DNA of 64,000 nt from positions 29,722,401 through 29,786,400 of the forward strand of contig OX467088.1 of assembly GCA_950106755.1 (NCBI GenBank), read 5' to 3'. The notes beneath the pieces were generated by a model. It worked only from the letters and a program-made list of their open reading frames with translations, had not been told where the DNA came from and did not search any database. A program made the position numbers and the translations under genes. This DNA comes from Climacium dendroides. Taxonomy: Eukaryota > Streptophyta > Bryopsida > Hypnales > Climaciaceae. This document shows positions 24,835 through 37,133 of this stretch, in pieces; the first letter of the stretch is position 1, and each line of letters opens with the position of its first letter.

Positions 24835-25765
24835 CCCCTAAAGGACCAAGGCCTTATTTTTGCCAAAAAACACTCAAATTTGCCATTTCTATAGCAAAGA
24901 GTAAAACAATTTGAAAATAATTTTTTTTGCACATTTAACCATAAGATCTTATACCTTAGTAGTATAAGAATATGTGGAAAAAATTTCAAAATTTTGGATT
25001 GCATAGATTAAAAGATATTTGCATTTAAAGTGAAAAAAAAATAATTTTTTCAGCACCTTGCGGGATTGGATTACTTGACTTTGAACTTTTTTAACTTAAA
25101 TTTTTGGCACTACAGAGTTTTGAGTTCTAAATCCTTATTGTGTGAAATTGAGTTGAGAGTCTGCTTTAGGGGAAAAATAAACTTGAAAAGAACATTTAAT
25201 TTTCATGCTTAAAAAAAATTGTTAAGTAGAAGTAGGTATGAGAAAGAAGGAAATTCTAAATTATTAATATCTTTAAGATGGAATTAAAATGCACTAATTC
25301 CAATGGTGAGATTGTTCTAGCAAGCAAACAAAATCATGTAAATTTTCTTTTTCAGAAAAATTGTAAAAATTGCATTCAAAAATGAATTCTATAAGTTATT
25401 TTTTCAAGAAGATGCTTTAACTGCCCGAAAAACAAGATTGTCCATAACTTTCTCATAACAAATCCAAATGGAATGAATCAATGCTTCCCATGTAGACAAA
25501 AATATAATCTACAACGAAAAAATTCAAAAAAAAAATCAAAATTTTGCAAGTTTTTTTTTGTTGCCTAGACTGCCCCCTATTTTGAGCTTATTTGGTCATA
25601 ACTTTTGTTCCCGGGCACCGAATGTGAAAAAATTTATATTCCCACAAAGCTCATCATTTTTTCTATCTTCCAAAAAAGTTTCAAAAAATCATGACAAAAT
25701 TTCAGCCCGTAGGTACCTGCCCAAAATCCAATTTGTCCCTTGAAGGGACAATGGTCCTTTAGGGG
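24835..25765. mobile_element. TTAA-target TIR element B, 931 bp, inverted copy of A
   Basis: Flanked by TTAA at 24831-24834 and 25766-25769. Ends are CCCCTAAAGGACCAAGGCCT and, reverse complemented, CCCCTAAAGGACCATTGTCC. The near-right-tip palindrome TTGTCCCTTGAAGGGACAA (25733-25751) is perfect. It is the reverse orientation of element A. The left flank matches, inverted, the sequence that follows TTAA in the empty unit at 21955-21976, suggesting a flank exchange with A. Confidence 0.9.
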
Positions 25766-26017
25766 TTAAATGCTAATATTTTGAAATCTATGAGGTGAAA
25801 GTTTAAAAAAATTCTTTGACAAATTCTCATCAACTTGTCTATCATATCACTTGCAAAAAAAATTCAATGGATGAACATGCACTAAACCTCTCTAAAAATC
25901 ATATATTCCCCCATCATTTGGCTCTTAGTTTGATGTATACAACAAGCCAATAATATGGGGAGACAAAGATGACAACTTTGGAGTGATCAATTGAAATATC
26001 ATAAAGGGAGTTTGTTT

Positions 26018-27287
26018 AAAAGTGCTCGTGCTCTAGAAGCCATGATGACACAAAGGTACTTTTTGCTTTCTTCAATGTCCTAATAGTGTACATTTCAAGA
26101 GATAGTCACTTTTAGTGACCATTGCATTTCAACTTTGAAAATTTGTAACTAATTCCACTAAAGTTCAAAATATATTAAAGGGCTTGGCTTTGATGCCAGT
26201 TCCATTTTCCTCCTTACAAAAATTTACTAAAAATTGTTTTAAGGAGTTTAACCCTAGACCGCCCAAGGGGACAGATTTTGGCCGTTCATAGTTTGGAAGT
26301 ACGATTCAAAGTGCTATAACTTTTGCATCCAATGACCAAATTTAGTAAAACTTGTTGGAAAAGTTGTGCATACTAGTCTAGTTTGTTTAGTAAAATTTTC
26401 AGATCAATCCAAGACGAATTGAATTTGTGAAAGCCATTCAAAGTTCACAGGTTCAGTTTGAGTTCAACACATTGCATTGTCATGGCTGCAACTTTGAAGG
26501 CTTGTATCTCCTTCATCCAATGTTTGTTTTCAATAAAATTTGTTGGATTTTGTTCCTCTAAAAGTCTAGTTATTGTGGTAAAATTTTCATAGCAATCCAA
26601 GTTGTTTTGAATGCTTGGAAGCAATTCGAAATTCAAAACCCTAACATCTAACATTTTTGGTTAGTATGCACTTCGGCGGCTTGTTACTTCTTCATAGTAT
26701 GTCCATTTTCAAAACTTTTTTTGGGAAAGTTGCACATACTTGCCTAGTTTGTGCGGCTAAAATATTGTGTTAATAAAAAAAGTAACGAGTGACTAAGAAG
26801 TATTTTAGTAGAAGTAGGTTCAGCCTTAGATGTGTTTTTGCACCCTTTTTGGCTATTTTTTTGACATTTCAAAGTCATTTTGCAAACACAATGAGTCACT
26901 TTCATGAATTTTTTTTCTTCCACCAATGAGTTTGTATGTTGATTTCAAAGCACATTTTAGTTTAAAATTATTTCATGTGAGTAGGTTTAGAAGTCAAATT
27001 TCACCTCCAAATGTGTTTTTAGGAAAGTTTCAGCATCTTTTTTCAACACTAAAATATTATGATCTTTCAATCCGTGTGGTCAAATGACTCCAAATTTGAT
27101 CCAGATCATCTGCAATATGTACACTACAAGATTGTATGGTTGAGATTTTCATACCTTGGCGAGATATAGACTTACAAGACTTGATAAACAAAAATGTTTT
27201 CATACCTGAAATGACCTTGGGCCTTCTAGGGTTAACTTCCCCCAAAGGGGATCAGCTCCTAGATGGTTGCTTTACGAGCAGACTACC
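26018..27287. repeat. Interspersed repeat interrupted by element D
   Basis: 26018-26247 and 27236-27287 together match the continuous repeat at 14272-14540. The interruption is exactly the TTAA-bounded element D. Confidence 0.7.
26252..27231. mobile_element. TTAA-target TIR element D, 980 bp
   Basis: Flanked by TTAA at 26248-26251 and 27232-27235. Ends are CCCTAGACCGCCCAAGG and, reverse complemented, CCCTAGAAGGCCCAAGG: 17 bp with two mismatches. The CCCTAGA tip resembles the published piggyBac terminus. Read in reverse it is homologous to element E, without E's fold-back insertion. Non-coding; open frames are short. Confidence 0.9.
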
Positions 27288-29540
27288 TCAGTTCTGTAAC
27301 CGAGGGGCTAAGAAACATGATGGTCAGTTGATGGACCCTTGCTGGGGTGGCTATCAGTACCACTGCCAACTTCTGTGCATACTTGCTGTAACAGAATAAT
27401 TAGTCTTTGTTGATCAATATGGAAGTGACCCTTTTGTAGTCTTTGGGTGGTGCTAAGGAGGTTATAATGCACCAAAAAACACGGAATTTGGATACCGTAA
27501 GCAAAAGTTATAAAAGGGTCAAAATAGTGTTTTGGGTAGCGTTTCAAAATTGTTTATGAAGTTCACATACATACATATTGATTTTGGAGATGTACAGAGA
27601 GTGATGATGGCGGTTTTGGACAAAGTGCAATTTTGGGTATACACACTTTAGGTTGCTACCCACTGGTGGGGCTTATCACATGCATCATGATGGAAAAGGT
27701 TAGTGCAAATATTAAACTCTCCTACATAACTTACATGTGTAGAACTTGGACTGTCATTCATGCTACCAAAATGTCCAAAATGTGAAACACACATTTGGAC
27801 TAAGAAGCATTACAAAAACCTAAATATTGATTACACAAGAGTGTACACAATCAAAACATGAGAGTCTAGGAAAATTTGGTGTTGGCTTTCGGTACATTTG
27901 TAGACAATACTTCAAAACTCGTAGCACTTATTTTATTCATGTCATGTCCAAACATTACTAACATCCTAAAGTGTATTGGAATCCACTTTTAGTTGCCAAT
28001 AAGATCTAATAAAATAACTTATGTGCAAAAATAGTTAGCATGCTCAATTGTAGTAAGTGATGATTATAGATGTACATACCATATGATTTATTTTGGGATT
28101 CCCTGAAAAGATGTTGAGGCCTATTATTACATAATTCACCCCTAAAATGATCTGATTATTGAATGCACGGGGGCATTATTTGTTTCTACAATTTCCATGA
28201 ATTTTCCATGAATATCATTGAGTGGACAATTTTAGTCCTCACCATCTTTGTTGAGTTTACGTTCAATAAGATCCTTCATTATTTTTTAAAAAATTATTTA
28301 TGAAAACATAGAACTTTGCATATTGATTTCAAATGTAGAAAGGGGAAGTGTACTTGGTGGTGTGATGGTATGCTAAATTTGGTGCTCATCCATGATGTAC
28401 TTCACAATAAATTTTGTGTACTAATATTACAATATAATTGGTTGGAAACTTTGTGCATTACTCATTAATTTGAACTCTTCATTGTTGTAGCCATACAAAG
28501 ATTAAAGCAATTTTTTGTAATGTTCTATGTGAGTTTTAGAAGGTGTATTCTAGTATTTGAAGTTTTTTCTTATTATAGAATGCAATAATTATTGTATCAT
28601 GTGAATAAGTACAAGTTTTCTAGCATTTATTCTATTTAAATGAAGTTCTATATTTGATTTGGTTCTTCATTATCCAAAATTATATGCTTAGATTAATCAT
28701 TATATTACTCCTCTATGAAATCTAAATGGTTGAGGTAGATACCATTTTTGGAAAGGTATAGTCTAAATGTACTTGAAATGAACATTTCAAAAACTTATAT
28801 CAAAGTGCAATGTCCACAATTAATAGTTAAATGTACATCTCTTGATGCTTGCCCTTGACATATAATTACACCTAAAACCAACCCAATAAGCTTTTAATTC
28901 CGCATAATATGCGTCCGAAAAAAAGTGAAGAATTTTTTTTTGCACATTGACTTTAATAGATAATTGTGAAGCAAAATGCAAGTGGTTGCATAAATCTTAG
29001 GAGGCACAATGAACCAATTACAAAGTTGAAATAACTTTTAAGCTATTTTCTAAATATAATGTCCTTTTATTACGAATAAAATCAAAATCACTACATACCG
29101 ATTAATTGACACAAAATATAACAATAGTAACTACCCTCAAAGGCTTGTTTGAACAATTTGGGATAAAATTGTCTACATTGAATAGAAATATTAAGGGGAT
29201 AAAAAATTAAAGGGACTTATTGTAGAAAAGTGTAGATGTTTGAAACATGATGTACAATCCTTAAACACTTCAGTAAAGTCTATTGACGTACAACAAAGGT
29301 AGATATTTATATAGTTGTGTAATGTCAACTAATTTGTATAGGTCCCCTTAAAACCCCTATTCAGTGTAGTTACTACTCGATGGGTCAATTCTTTCTTTGG
29401 AAAAATAAATTCTCAAATTTACACATCATTTTTTCATACAAAATGCCATGTCACCCTACATTGTTACATAACTCCATATTGTCACACGCATTTTGGGTGC
29501 CTACATTCTGACAGTAAAGAAGTCTGGAAGTACTCTAATA
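27288..29540. other. Geneless AT-rich tract
   Basis: No gene is recognised. Parts at about 27.4-28.2 kb are diverged copies of sequence found at about 49.25-49.6 kb (shared phrases such as TTTGGATNCC, TGCATTCTTTGTTTCTACAA-like and ACACCAAA-like blocks), so an interspersed repeat is present. The rest shows no structure I can name. Confidence 0.4.
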
Positions 29541-29542
29541 GA

Positions 29543-29550
29543 TATATAAT
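29543..29550 (+). promoter_or_regulatory. Possible TATA box (TATATAAT)
   Basis: TATATAAT lies where composition changes from AT-rich to gene-like, about 480 bp upstream of the methyltransferase ATG at 30026. Suggestive only, because similar strings are frequent in this DNA. Confidence 0.3.
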
Positions 29551-29563
29551 TTCGTCCAAAAGG

Positions 29564-29785
29564 ATGAATGTCGTCCAGTTTTTGGAAGAAACCCTGAAAA
29601 CTCGTCCATCTTCTTCCTCCTCTTCTCGTGACCTGCGGGGTTTATTAGCATTTCGCCATCGCCAATTCAGAGTGCATCACAATCCTTTTTGGTTCGGATT
29701 CCTTGCTGCTTTACTCTGCCTGTTTGCATATATGTTTTCTATCAGTATTTCAGCTGTTTTTCTTACGTTTCGGTGCCATCTCTAA
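29564..29785 (+). other. Possible upstream ORF of the methyltransferase gene (73 codons)
   Basis: An ATG-initiated frame of 73 codons with a serine run and a hydrophobic stretch lies between the possible TATA box and the methyltransferase start. It matches no family I recognise. It may be a leader ORF in the 5' UTR, a first exon, or chance. Confidence 0.25.
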
Positions 29786-30025
29786 GTTATATGTTGTTGC
29801 GCCGCAGTGCAATTTGTCTCTGGATTTAGCTTGAACTCCGTTGCTGTGAGAGTTTGAATAGACACCACTTGACATTGGTTCGTACGAGGTGAATATTGGA
29901 TGTTTTACAGGATTGTAGTGGAAGCAGCTTGGTGAGACGCATTCGGTGGTTGCTATGGCTGTGAAGGCACTCTGTTTTAAAAGCTAGTGGATAGAGTTTC
30001 TTGTTTGGGGGTTGAGTGGATTTCA

Positions 30026-32455
30026 ATGGCGGTTTCCGTGGGAGCTGCGTCGCGGTCGTTGGCCAGTGCACAGAAATTGCAGCAATCTCCACCGCCACCG
30101 CCATCGTCGCATTTGCTTCGAGTCGGCTCCGCTCAGCTAAGCAGGTATTATTCATAAGGATTCGATATTGTGACGAATTCAATCAATGCTTTGTAGCTAT
30201 GACAGTGCAATTTGAATGATTCAACATCGATTATGGTAGCTCTGTTGGATATGTAAAACTTCCAGGAAATTTTTGGATGGCTTTATCAGGTATTTGTGTT
30301 AGAGCTTTGAAGTCTTTCAAAATGAAACCTAAGAATTGAAATTGAAAACGAGGTGCTTAAACAGAGCATTAACGTAAGGATGTTTTGGTGCGCCACCAAA
30401 TGACTTGTTGAGACATTGAATGGTAATATCTGGTTTGACTGACTGCGTATTTCAGGGTCTGGCTATGTCTTTTAGAGCACACAAAATTGTAGAGGAGGGT
30501 CGTGAAGGCTTATTAGTTGATGCGCTCAGTTTTCTGAGTCTTGGTGTGGTCTCACCCATTTTCTTGCATGAAATATTCACAGATGTACAAGGATCATTTG
30601 TTAGCAATCAGCCTTCTGGTGGATGTTTTGTCATTTCTGTGTACTGATGAGCCAAATAAAAAGGTTGTGAGAAGGCGCTTCAGTGATTTTCCGCTCTTAG
30701 TCCCTAAAGACTTTGGTAATCATGCATTTTTATTCTTGAACGTGGAAATAATTTGACTTATAGTTACTCTGTATGATGTGGAACTTGAAGGATTCGTCAG
30801 GGCTTTTTTCGCGGCTATTCCTCTAGTGCGTTTTTGGCGTCAGAAACAGCTTTCTCTTCCGGGTCTTGTCCTTTGCGACAGCGACAGAATGGAAGTCTCG
30901 TAGTGCATGCCGATGCTGTAAGATCTTCCCACTATAATTTCATACCGTGTAACTGTAATTGCATACCGCTTATAGAGTAATGATCAATGCCTTCTTAGTT
31001 TTTGCTTCGGCGAGTTTTATTAGCGACTGTGGAACTCGTAACTTTCTTGGTTGGAAAAATCTTTTGGAAATTCTCGCTGTGCATGTCATCTACGAGTTAA
31101 AATTGCAGGTTGTTTTCAGGAGGTTTGTAAGTCTTCTTTTGCTTTAGCGTCCCGTTGATATTTCAGAGATCTGAAGAATCTAACCGAATGTGTTATACTC
31201 GGACGAGTATTTGTGTATTACATTATTGGCTATAATCGTTACTTGGTCAAGCTCGTCTGGTTATGTGTTGTCATCATTCGTCATTATCCGTCTAGGCTAC
31301 TTGCTGAATCCTGGATTATAAGATATCTTCTTTTCTTTAACTTCTGTTGTGTTGTAATTTGCGATGCAGCTGAATAGCAGCAGTAGAGCTTTGCAGGGCT
31401 GTACGCCCTTCGATGGACATTTGCACAGCCGAATTGCAGAGCGAACAAGAAATTTTGAAAGGTTGGGTGTCAGAGCTGGCTCTCGGAGAGGAGTAGGCAG
31501 TGCAGATGGAGGACAAACTTTTGATATTCCACTGCTGGGCGAGTTTAAGATACCTGACTTTTCTGAAGTTAGGCATAATCTGTCTCAAGTAACTCCACTG
31601 AAGGCGGCGAAATGGACGACAATGGTGGCGGTAGCCTATGCAACCATGTCTACAATCGCTGGTTTGACCGTACTTAATTCCAATTTCTGGATGTACGCAA
31701 GTTGGCTTGGTGTGATATGGCCATGGCCAGCAGCAATTATTTTGGGAGTATGGACATTGCTGGCAGCAATAAGACAGGCAAAATCAGGAACCAAGGAGGG
31801 GGAGCAAGTTTTTATCTTGGGGGGGACCCTGGTGTGGTTGATTCTGGTTCCACTTGCCCATGTACACGGTTTCATAGATGGATGGCCTATCCTTCTTTAT
31901 ACTCTGTATTACTTCTTCTTCTCTATTAGCGCTATTGTTCGGGAACGTATGTACGGAACTCTCAGCACTGTATCTGAAGAGCCGAGGTGGCAAAGTAGCC
32001 CTTCTCAGGTGGCTCAAATTGCATTCATAGTGGCCATTGTAGGGGGTCATTGGGCAGCAGCTTTTGAATCTCCTTTCCTGGTGGAATCATGGAATTGGGC
32101 TTGGCAATCCAAGTTGGCAGCAGCAATTCTTGGCCTTGCAGTAGTGGTTCACTGGAATGCAATTTACTTTTTAGGGAAATACTCTGATCGACTAGTGAAT
32201 CCGATGTCTGTCGTAATGTTTGGGCCCTACAGGTGGGTGCGTCATCCCATGTACGCGAGCTACATGCTCTTGTGTGCGGGCTATTGCCTTGCACTTAGGT
32301 CGTACTTCAGCCTTTTGTTCCTTACAGTATCCTGTATGGCCTACTACGACCAGCGGACAAAGTTGGAAGAGAAGAATATGGTGGAGGTTTTTGGATCGAT
32401 ATACACCTCTTACAGGGAAAAGACTAAGCATAAATTTCTGCCTTGGTTGTACTGA
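30026..32455 (+). CDS. Membrane ICMT/PEMT-like methyltransferase, probably plastidial
   Basis: The main exon (about 31381-32455) encodes a polytopic protein with seven or so hydrophobic helices and the C-terminal signature GPYRWVRHPMYASY, then YDQRTKLEEKNMVEVFG and Y..Y..K....LPW. This is the SAM-binding tail of the isoprenylcysteine carboxyl / phospholipid methyltransferase superfamily. An upstream exon, 30026-30144, starts MAVSVGAASRSLASAQKL and has a Ser/Ala/Pro-rich, acid-poor composition typical of a plastid transit peptide. Its donor GTATTA at 30145 and an acceptor ending AGCAG at 31380 join in phase (AG+C), giving about 397 aa. The acceptor is my choice: the earlier AG at 31368-31369 would put a stop in frame. 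Initiation at ATG 31364 in the main exon (363 aa) is the alternative. A further small exon in the 1.2-kb intron cannot be excluded. The substrate is unknown. Confidence 0.82.
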
Positions 32456-34044
32456 ATACTGATATGCAGTTTGCAAGCAGGCATTCTGAATCTTCATTGG
32501 TGTTTCCTTTAATGAAATGCCCCAGTGCTTGTGTGTTCCATTCTTTGATTTACAGTTCTAAAACTCCTGTTTTGATGTTTGTCTTCAATTTTGGTATCTA
32601 CAGAGAAATTTCTCGCTCAGAAGATTGTGTTGAAGTACCAAATTGCTTCTTCGTCCAATGCATCAATATATCAAGAAAATAACTTACCGTCTAGATTGTG
32701 TGCCTGAAGCTCTTGTTTGCAGTTTATTCCATACCCAAACTTTCGAAAGAATCGGCGGGGAGGGGGGGGGGCGGAGAGGAATCACGAGAAGTTGGATGAT
32801 CAGTACAAAGAAATGGCAAAGCATTTGAAAGTAAATCCACACCCTGACTTGCTCAGGATCCCAAAATTTACGTCTCTAATTGCTCAGGGGTACTTGTTAT
32901 CTGTTTGAGTGGCAATGACGTGAGTGAAAGGGTGAGAATGTCTAGGTTTTCATGAATATAAATGCATCACGTGAGAATAGGAGTGTCGGAGTGCGAGATT
33001 TTGGTTCCAACTTCCAAAAATATAGGTGATTCTGGTCCAAATCTTGAAACTCTATGCAGGGGCTAGTGTTTTGCAGATGAGATTCTTTGCTCGTAATTGC
33101 ACAAGGTCAAATTTGAAAAGAAAAAGTGAAATCTCACTGGAGAAATTGTGAGCTGCGACACTCCCCAATTAACGTGTTGGGGTTTCTTAGAGGTCTTGGT
33201 TGAGTTGTTGAAATGCCAATTATCTTTATAACGTTAAGGGTTCCACATTGTATTGTACTGTACTGCTGTGCTGTTTCTGATGCTTCTCTGCCCCAGGGTC
33301 AATGCACATCATACGGTGCGATAGTAAGTAGTGCGCACTATGAAGCCAGGAATCTTATTCCTCCTCTCCTTGTAGTTCCTTGACGGCAAATCCGATTCTT
33401 GACAGGGAACTGGCGTCTAAGTTAGTTGTACTAAGTGGCGGATCTGTATTCAGCTCAACTTGCACCGACTCGGTCTCGATTGGATGGGAAAGTCCGGACT
33501 CAGAATACGAGATAAGACCAACCAGTTTACTATCTTGTGTGCAGCTGCAAATCTTTGCAGGGGTTTTGCAGTTTCTCAAGCTTTTATGAATGTGTGAGTT
33601 GTAACTTATGAGTTGTGGTACTTTCCCAGAACTGAAGTTGCTGCGGCCGTCCCTGAAATTATTTGGCACTCTGTACTAGTCACGTTCACACTTGGTCACC
33701 TTTGGCTGTGAGATTAAAAAGGCCTGGCTGGAGGAGTTCTTGCAGTCTGATTCATGTGTCAAAAAATCATGCATTTGCTAAGAAAATGAAGTTGATCAAA
33801 TTATTTGTGCCTCTGTAAGACACTTTTACTGTACAGTACTGTACAGTTACCAATAATCTGCTTACAGACATTGGCGAAGCATTCTGAACTTTCACCTTCC
33901 AAATGACTTCTTTTGAGTTCAGTTTTTTACACGTGGAATAAAAATCTTAAAAAATCATATTCCACTTGTTCTGCAAACAAGATGAGGCCAATTTTTTTTT
34001 AACACGTGGCATTTAATTATTTTCTGCCGAAGCTCCTACATAAA
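32456..34044. other. 3' flank of the methyltransferase gene
   Basis: Moderate GC content falls gradually to AT-rich by about 33.8 kb. It includes a G-run near 32761-32770 and a minus-strand frame of 104 codons at 33355-33669 with no recognisable motif. The stretch could be 3' UTR or the trace of an unrecognised transcript. No further gene is called. Confidence 0.35.
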
Positions 34045-34048
34045 TTAA

Positions 34049-35008
34049 CCCTTAACAGATGCCGCAGTTTTTTTTTTCAACCAATGAAGGATAGGGAATC
34101 CTTCTACAACATAGAACAAAAATGCAACTATTCACCCTCAAAATTTTGTATAAAAAAGGGAAGGTCTTGCACAGTAGTTTGACTTCCAATGAGTGTTTTT
34201 GAATTTTTTTTGAACCAATGATTCACATGGTACAAAAAGGATGATTTCCACAATCACTAGCATGTCCTTTAACCCAGTAATGCTGCCAGCACCATTTTGT
34301 GGCATTTGGATGACTATAGAATGGTGTGTACAGAGATGAGAAGCATTTTTTCATCCATTTTTAAATTATTGACCCTTCAAGGTGGGTTATGAAGATTATC
34401 CAATTGAGTTTTTAGTCTTGCCAATGTTTGTCTTTATCTAAATGAGAAGTTAGTAGAAAAAACGGATCACAAAATATACCATTTTAGTGCATTTTGGGAA
34501 GTTGTTGCTCCTTGCTCTAAATCTGGAATTTCTCCACAAAAATGATATTTTTTGAGTTTGAGCCAAACTAATAAAATGAAGTTCATCTTCTCTAGTTTTT
34601 ACTCCAATTTGAATTTTGAAAAAATTCCTAATATTAAATATTTTATTGCAATTTGAACTTTGGATGTATTTTCAAATGTCAATTAAATTTTAATTAGAGA
34701 ATGACATGGAAATTGAGTTTATACCATAATGTTTGTTACTGTAGTATACACACATGGTGATTTTTTTTATTTTTTGAAATAATTTTCTATTTGTGGTGAT
34801 TTTTCTTCACTTTTTCTTCAAAAATTCTCAAAATAATCAATTTTTCATGAAAAAATCTAAAAAATTTGTAAAGTAAAGGAGCTGACATGTAATTTCAGCT
34901 TAAAAATGAATATAAAATTTTTCATTCATATTTAGTTGCAAAATGTTAGCAAATTGGGTGATGGGGAATGAGGCTTGAAATCAGCAATCATGGGTCCGTC
35001 CTTAAGGG
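34049..35008. mobile_element. TTAA-target TIR element H, 960 bp
   Basis: Flanked by TTAA at 34045-34048 and 35009-35012. Ends are CCCTTAACAGATGCC and, reverse complemented, CCCTTAAGGACGGACC: only the first seven bases are identical. Internal sequence is not obviously related to elements A-E. Same boundary logic and size class, so a separate family of TTAA-target elements. Weaker than the others because the TIR is short. Confidence 0.6.
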
Positions 35009-35012
35009 TTAA

Positions 35013-36863
35013 TTTAATTAGTGCTATGTGTAGTAATAATACTGAATTGTACTAATATGAAAATTTTGAGTTCTTGGAAAGCACACTAATATGGGAATCA
35101 CCATATATTAAATGAAATCAATATAATGTGGTTTAGGCAGTTTTGTAATATTTCAAATTGTAAGATTGTCATCCAACTCTCATCCAACTTCATTTGCATC
35201 CATTTTCATTTAAAATCATGTAGATGTTCACACTAATTAGACCACAATCACCAACATTCATCCAAATTAGTGTGAGAGTGTCATGTACTAATCAAATTCT
35301 CATTATAATTGAATTAACATATTTCTAGTGATTGAAATAATCATCTTTACAAATTTTTGAACTTTTCAAGCAAATAGAAGCTAAATTTTAAAAATTTGAT
35401 TTTGTAAGTTTTGCTCAAAAACAAAAGAACATTGTTTTGGATATCAAAATCAAGCTTTAAGCATTCAAAGGTAAACGTGATCTAAGTGATAAATTTTTTA
35501 TCCCAATGTAGTAATCTATAAAAATTCATAGATTATTCATATAGTATCGAAAGATACATGCTAATCTAGACTCTTGTTTTGACTTCCAATAGAATCCAAA
35601 AAGAATACTTAATGTTTAATAATTAGAACTATGCTTATATGTTAATTCTTACAATTTTAGGTCAAGTATCAAAATTGTTAGTGAGCTTTGAGACTTAGAG
35701 AGACAATTATAGCCATTGGAGGAGCAACAACCATTTGAGAATGTCTACATATAAGGTGTGAACCACTATATGGATTTACCTTTTAGATTATAGAAAACCT
35801 AAACAATTTGCATAAATTTACAAGTCCAAAAAGTGTTAGCATTCCAAATTAAATCACAACTACCAATTAGTGGGGTTCTATAATATAGGGATAGGAACTT
35901 TGGGATGCCAAAGTGAAAATTTAGAAAATGGGATTAGAAAGAAGAAGGGAAAATTTTTGGAGAAAAAATAGGGATATAAAACTAAAAAGACTTTAAGCAA
36001 GATTTGGTAAAGTAACCAAATTAGGCAAATGATAAAATGATATTAAAATAAAAACCAAAAATGCAAAATGCAAATAAGAACAAAATCCTATAGATAGAAA
36101 ACTAGATCAAAATGAAATTGTAAACAAAAAAAAATTAAAATAAAAAAAGTTAATTAAAAACAAAAGACTAGAAGTAGGAAATGAAACTAGAAGTAAAATG
36201 GAAAACAAAAAAACAAAAAATAAAAAAACGGAATATAGCATTACTACTACTAGAACATTAAAATAGTGATGGAAATATTAAATATTAAAGAAACTTTAAA
36301 ATAGAGGTTTTACAATAATTTAGAAGATTTTACAGTAATTTAGGGGATTTCGCACTAAAATAGTGTAGTTTACACTAAATTAGCACATCTACAATAATTT
36401 AGCACGATTTGCATTGAATTAGCAAATTAATGAAAGTAGTCATGAAAATTAGTCTGTTACGGAGTTTGGTTATTTGAAAAATTAGGGTTTGAAGTCCTCT
36501 CCCTCAATTTTCTTTTGTGTGTGTTTGAGAGCAATTTTGTGGTTCATGGGTGTTATAAATATGAATTGTTAGAGATTAGGGTAGGGAAAGACTTGGAACA
36601 ATTTGTCCTATAGGTTTCATCATTTTATGGGGGGAAAAATGGGTGAAAGTGGTAGTTTTTTTAGGTCAGATGGGAAGTTGGGTTGGAATTGATGAGAAAA
36701 ATTAGGGTTAGTTTGAATTGGTGAGGGAATCTCAAGGTTGTTTGGGGGCACACTGATTCAGCCACTTGAAGGTTGATTGGGGAAGATTCATACAAAATTT
36801 CGGGGGTTCTTGTGACTTCGAATGGGCTGGTTTGGCAAATTACGGGTAGAAATTCAGAATACT
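35013..36863. other. Geneless AT-rich tract
   Basis: No gene is recognised. At 36000-36250 it is strongly A-rich with (AAAAT)-like runs. At 36310-36430 short phrases of the type TTTACAATAATTTAG recur. Nothing else can be named. Confidence 0.4.
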
Positions 36864-37133
36864 AAGGTAAAACATCCCATTGCGGTCAGATGATCCATAG
36901 TGGACACCTAAGGATCCCATGACAGTTTTTCAAGTCATAATCAATGTTTAACCTGACACCCATGGAGTGATTAGTGACCTCATTAGGAGCACTCAACTTT
37001 TTAGTGTAAATCATGTGACTTATCAAGGCCTTCCACATTAGAAATTATTGTGACTGCTTTAGGTGATTAAAGGCTGGTTCACACTTGGTCTTAGCAAGGT
37101 TCTTAGGCAGCAGTATTATGTGAAGAATTTACA

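Noticed and set aside
22107..25765. Transposase gene inside elements A-E
   Set aside because: All frames in these elements are short and low-complexity; no DDE-type motif spacing was seen.
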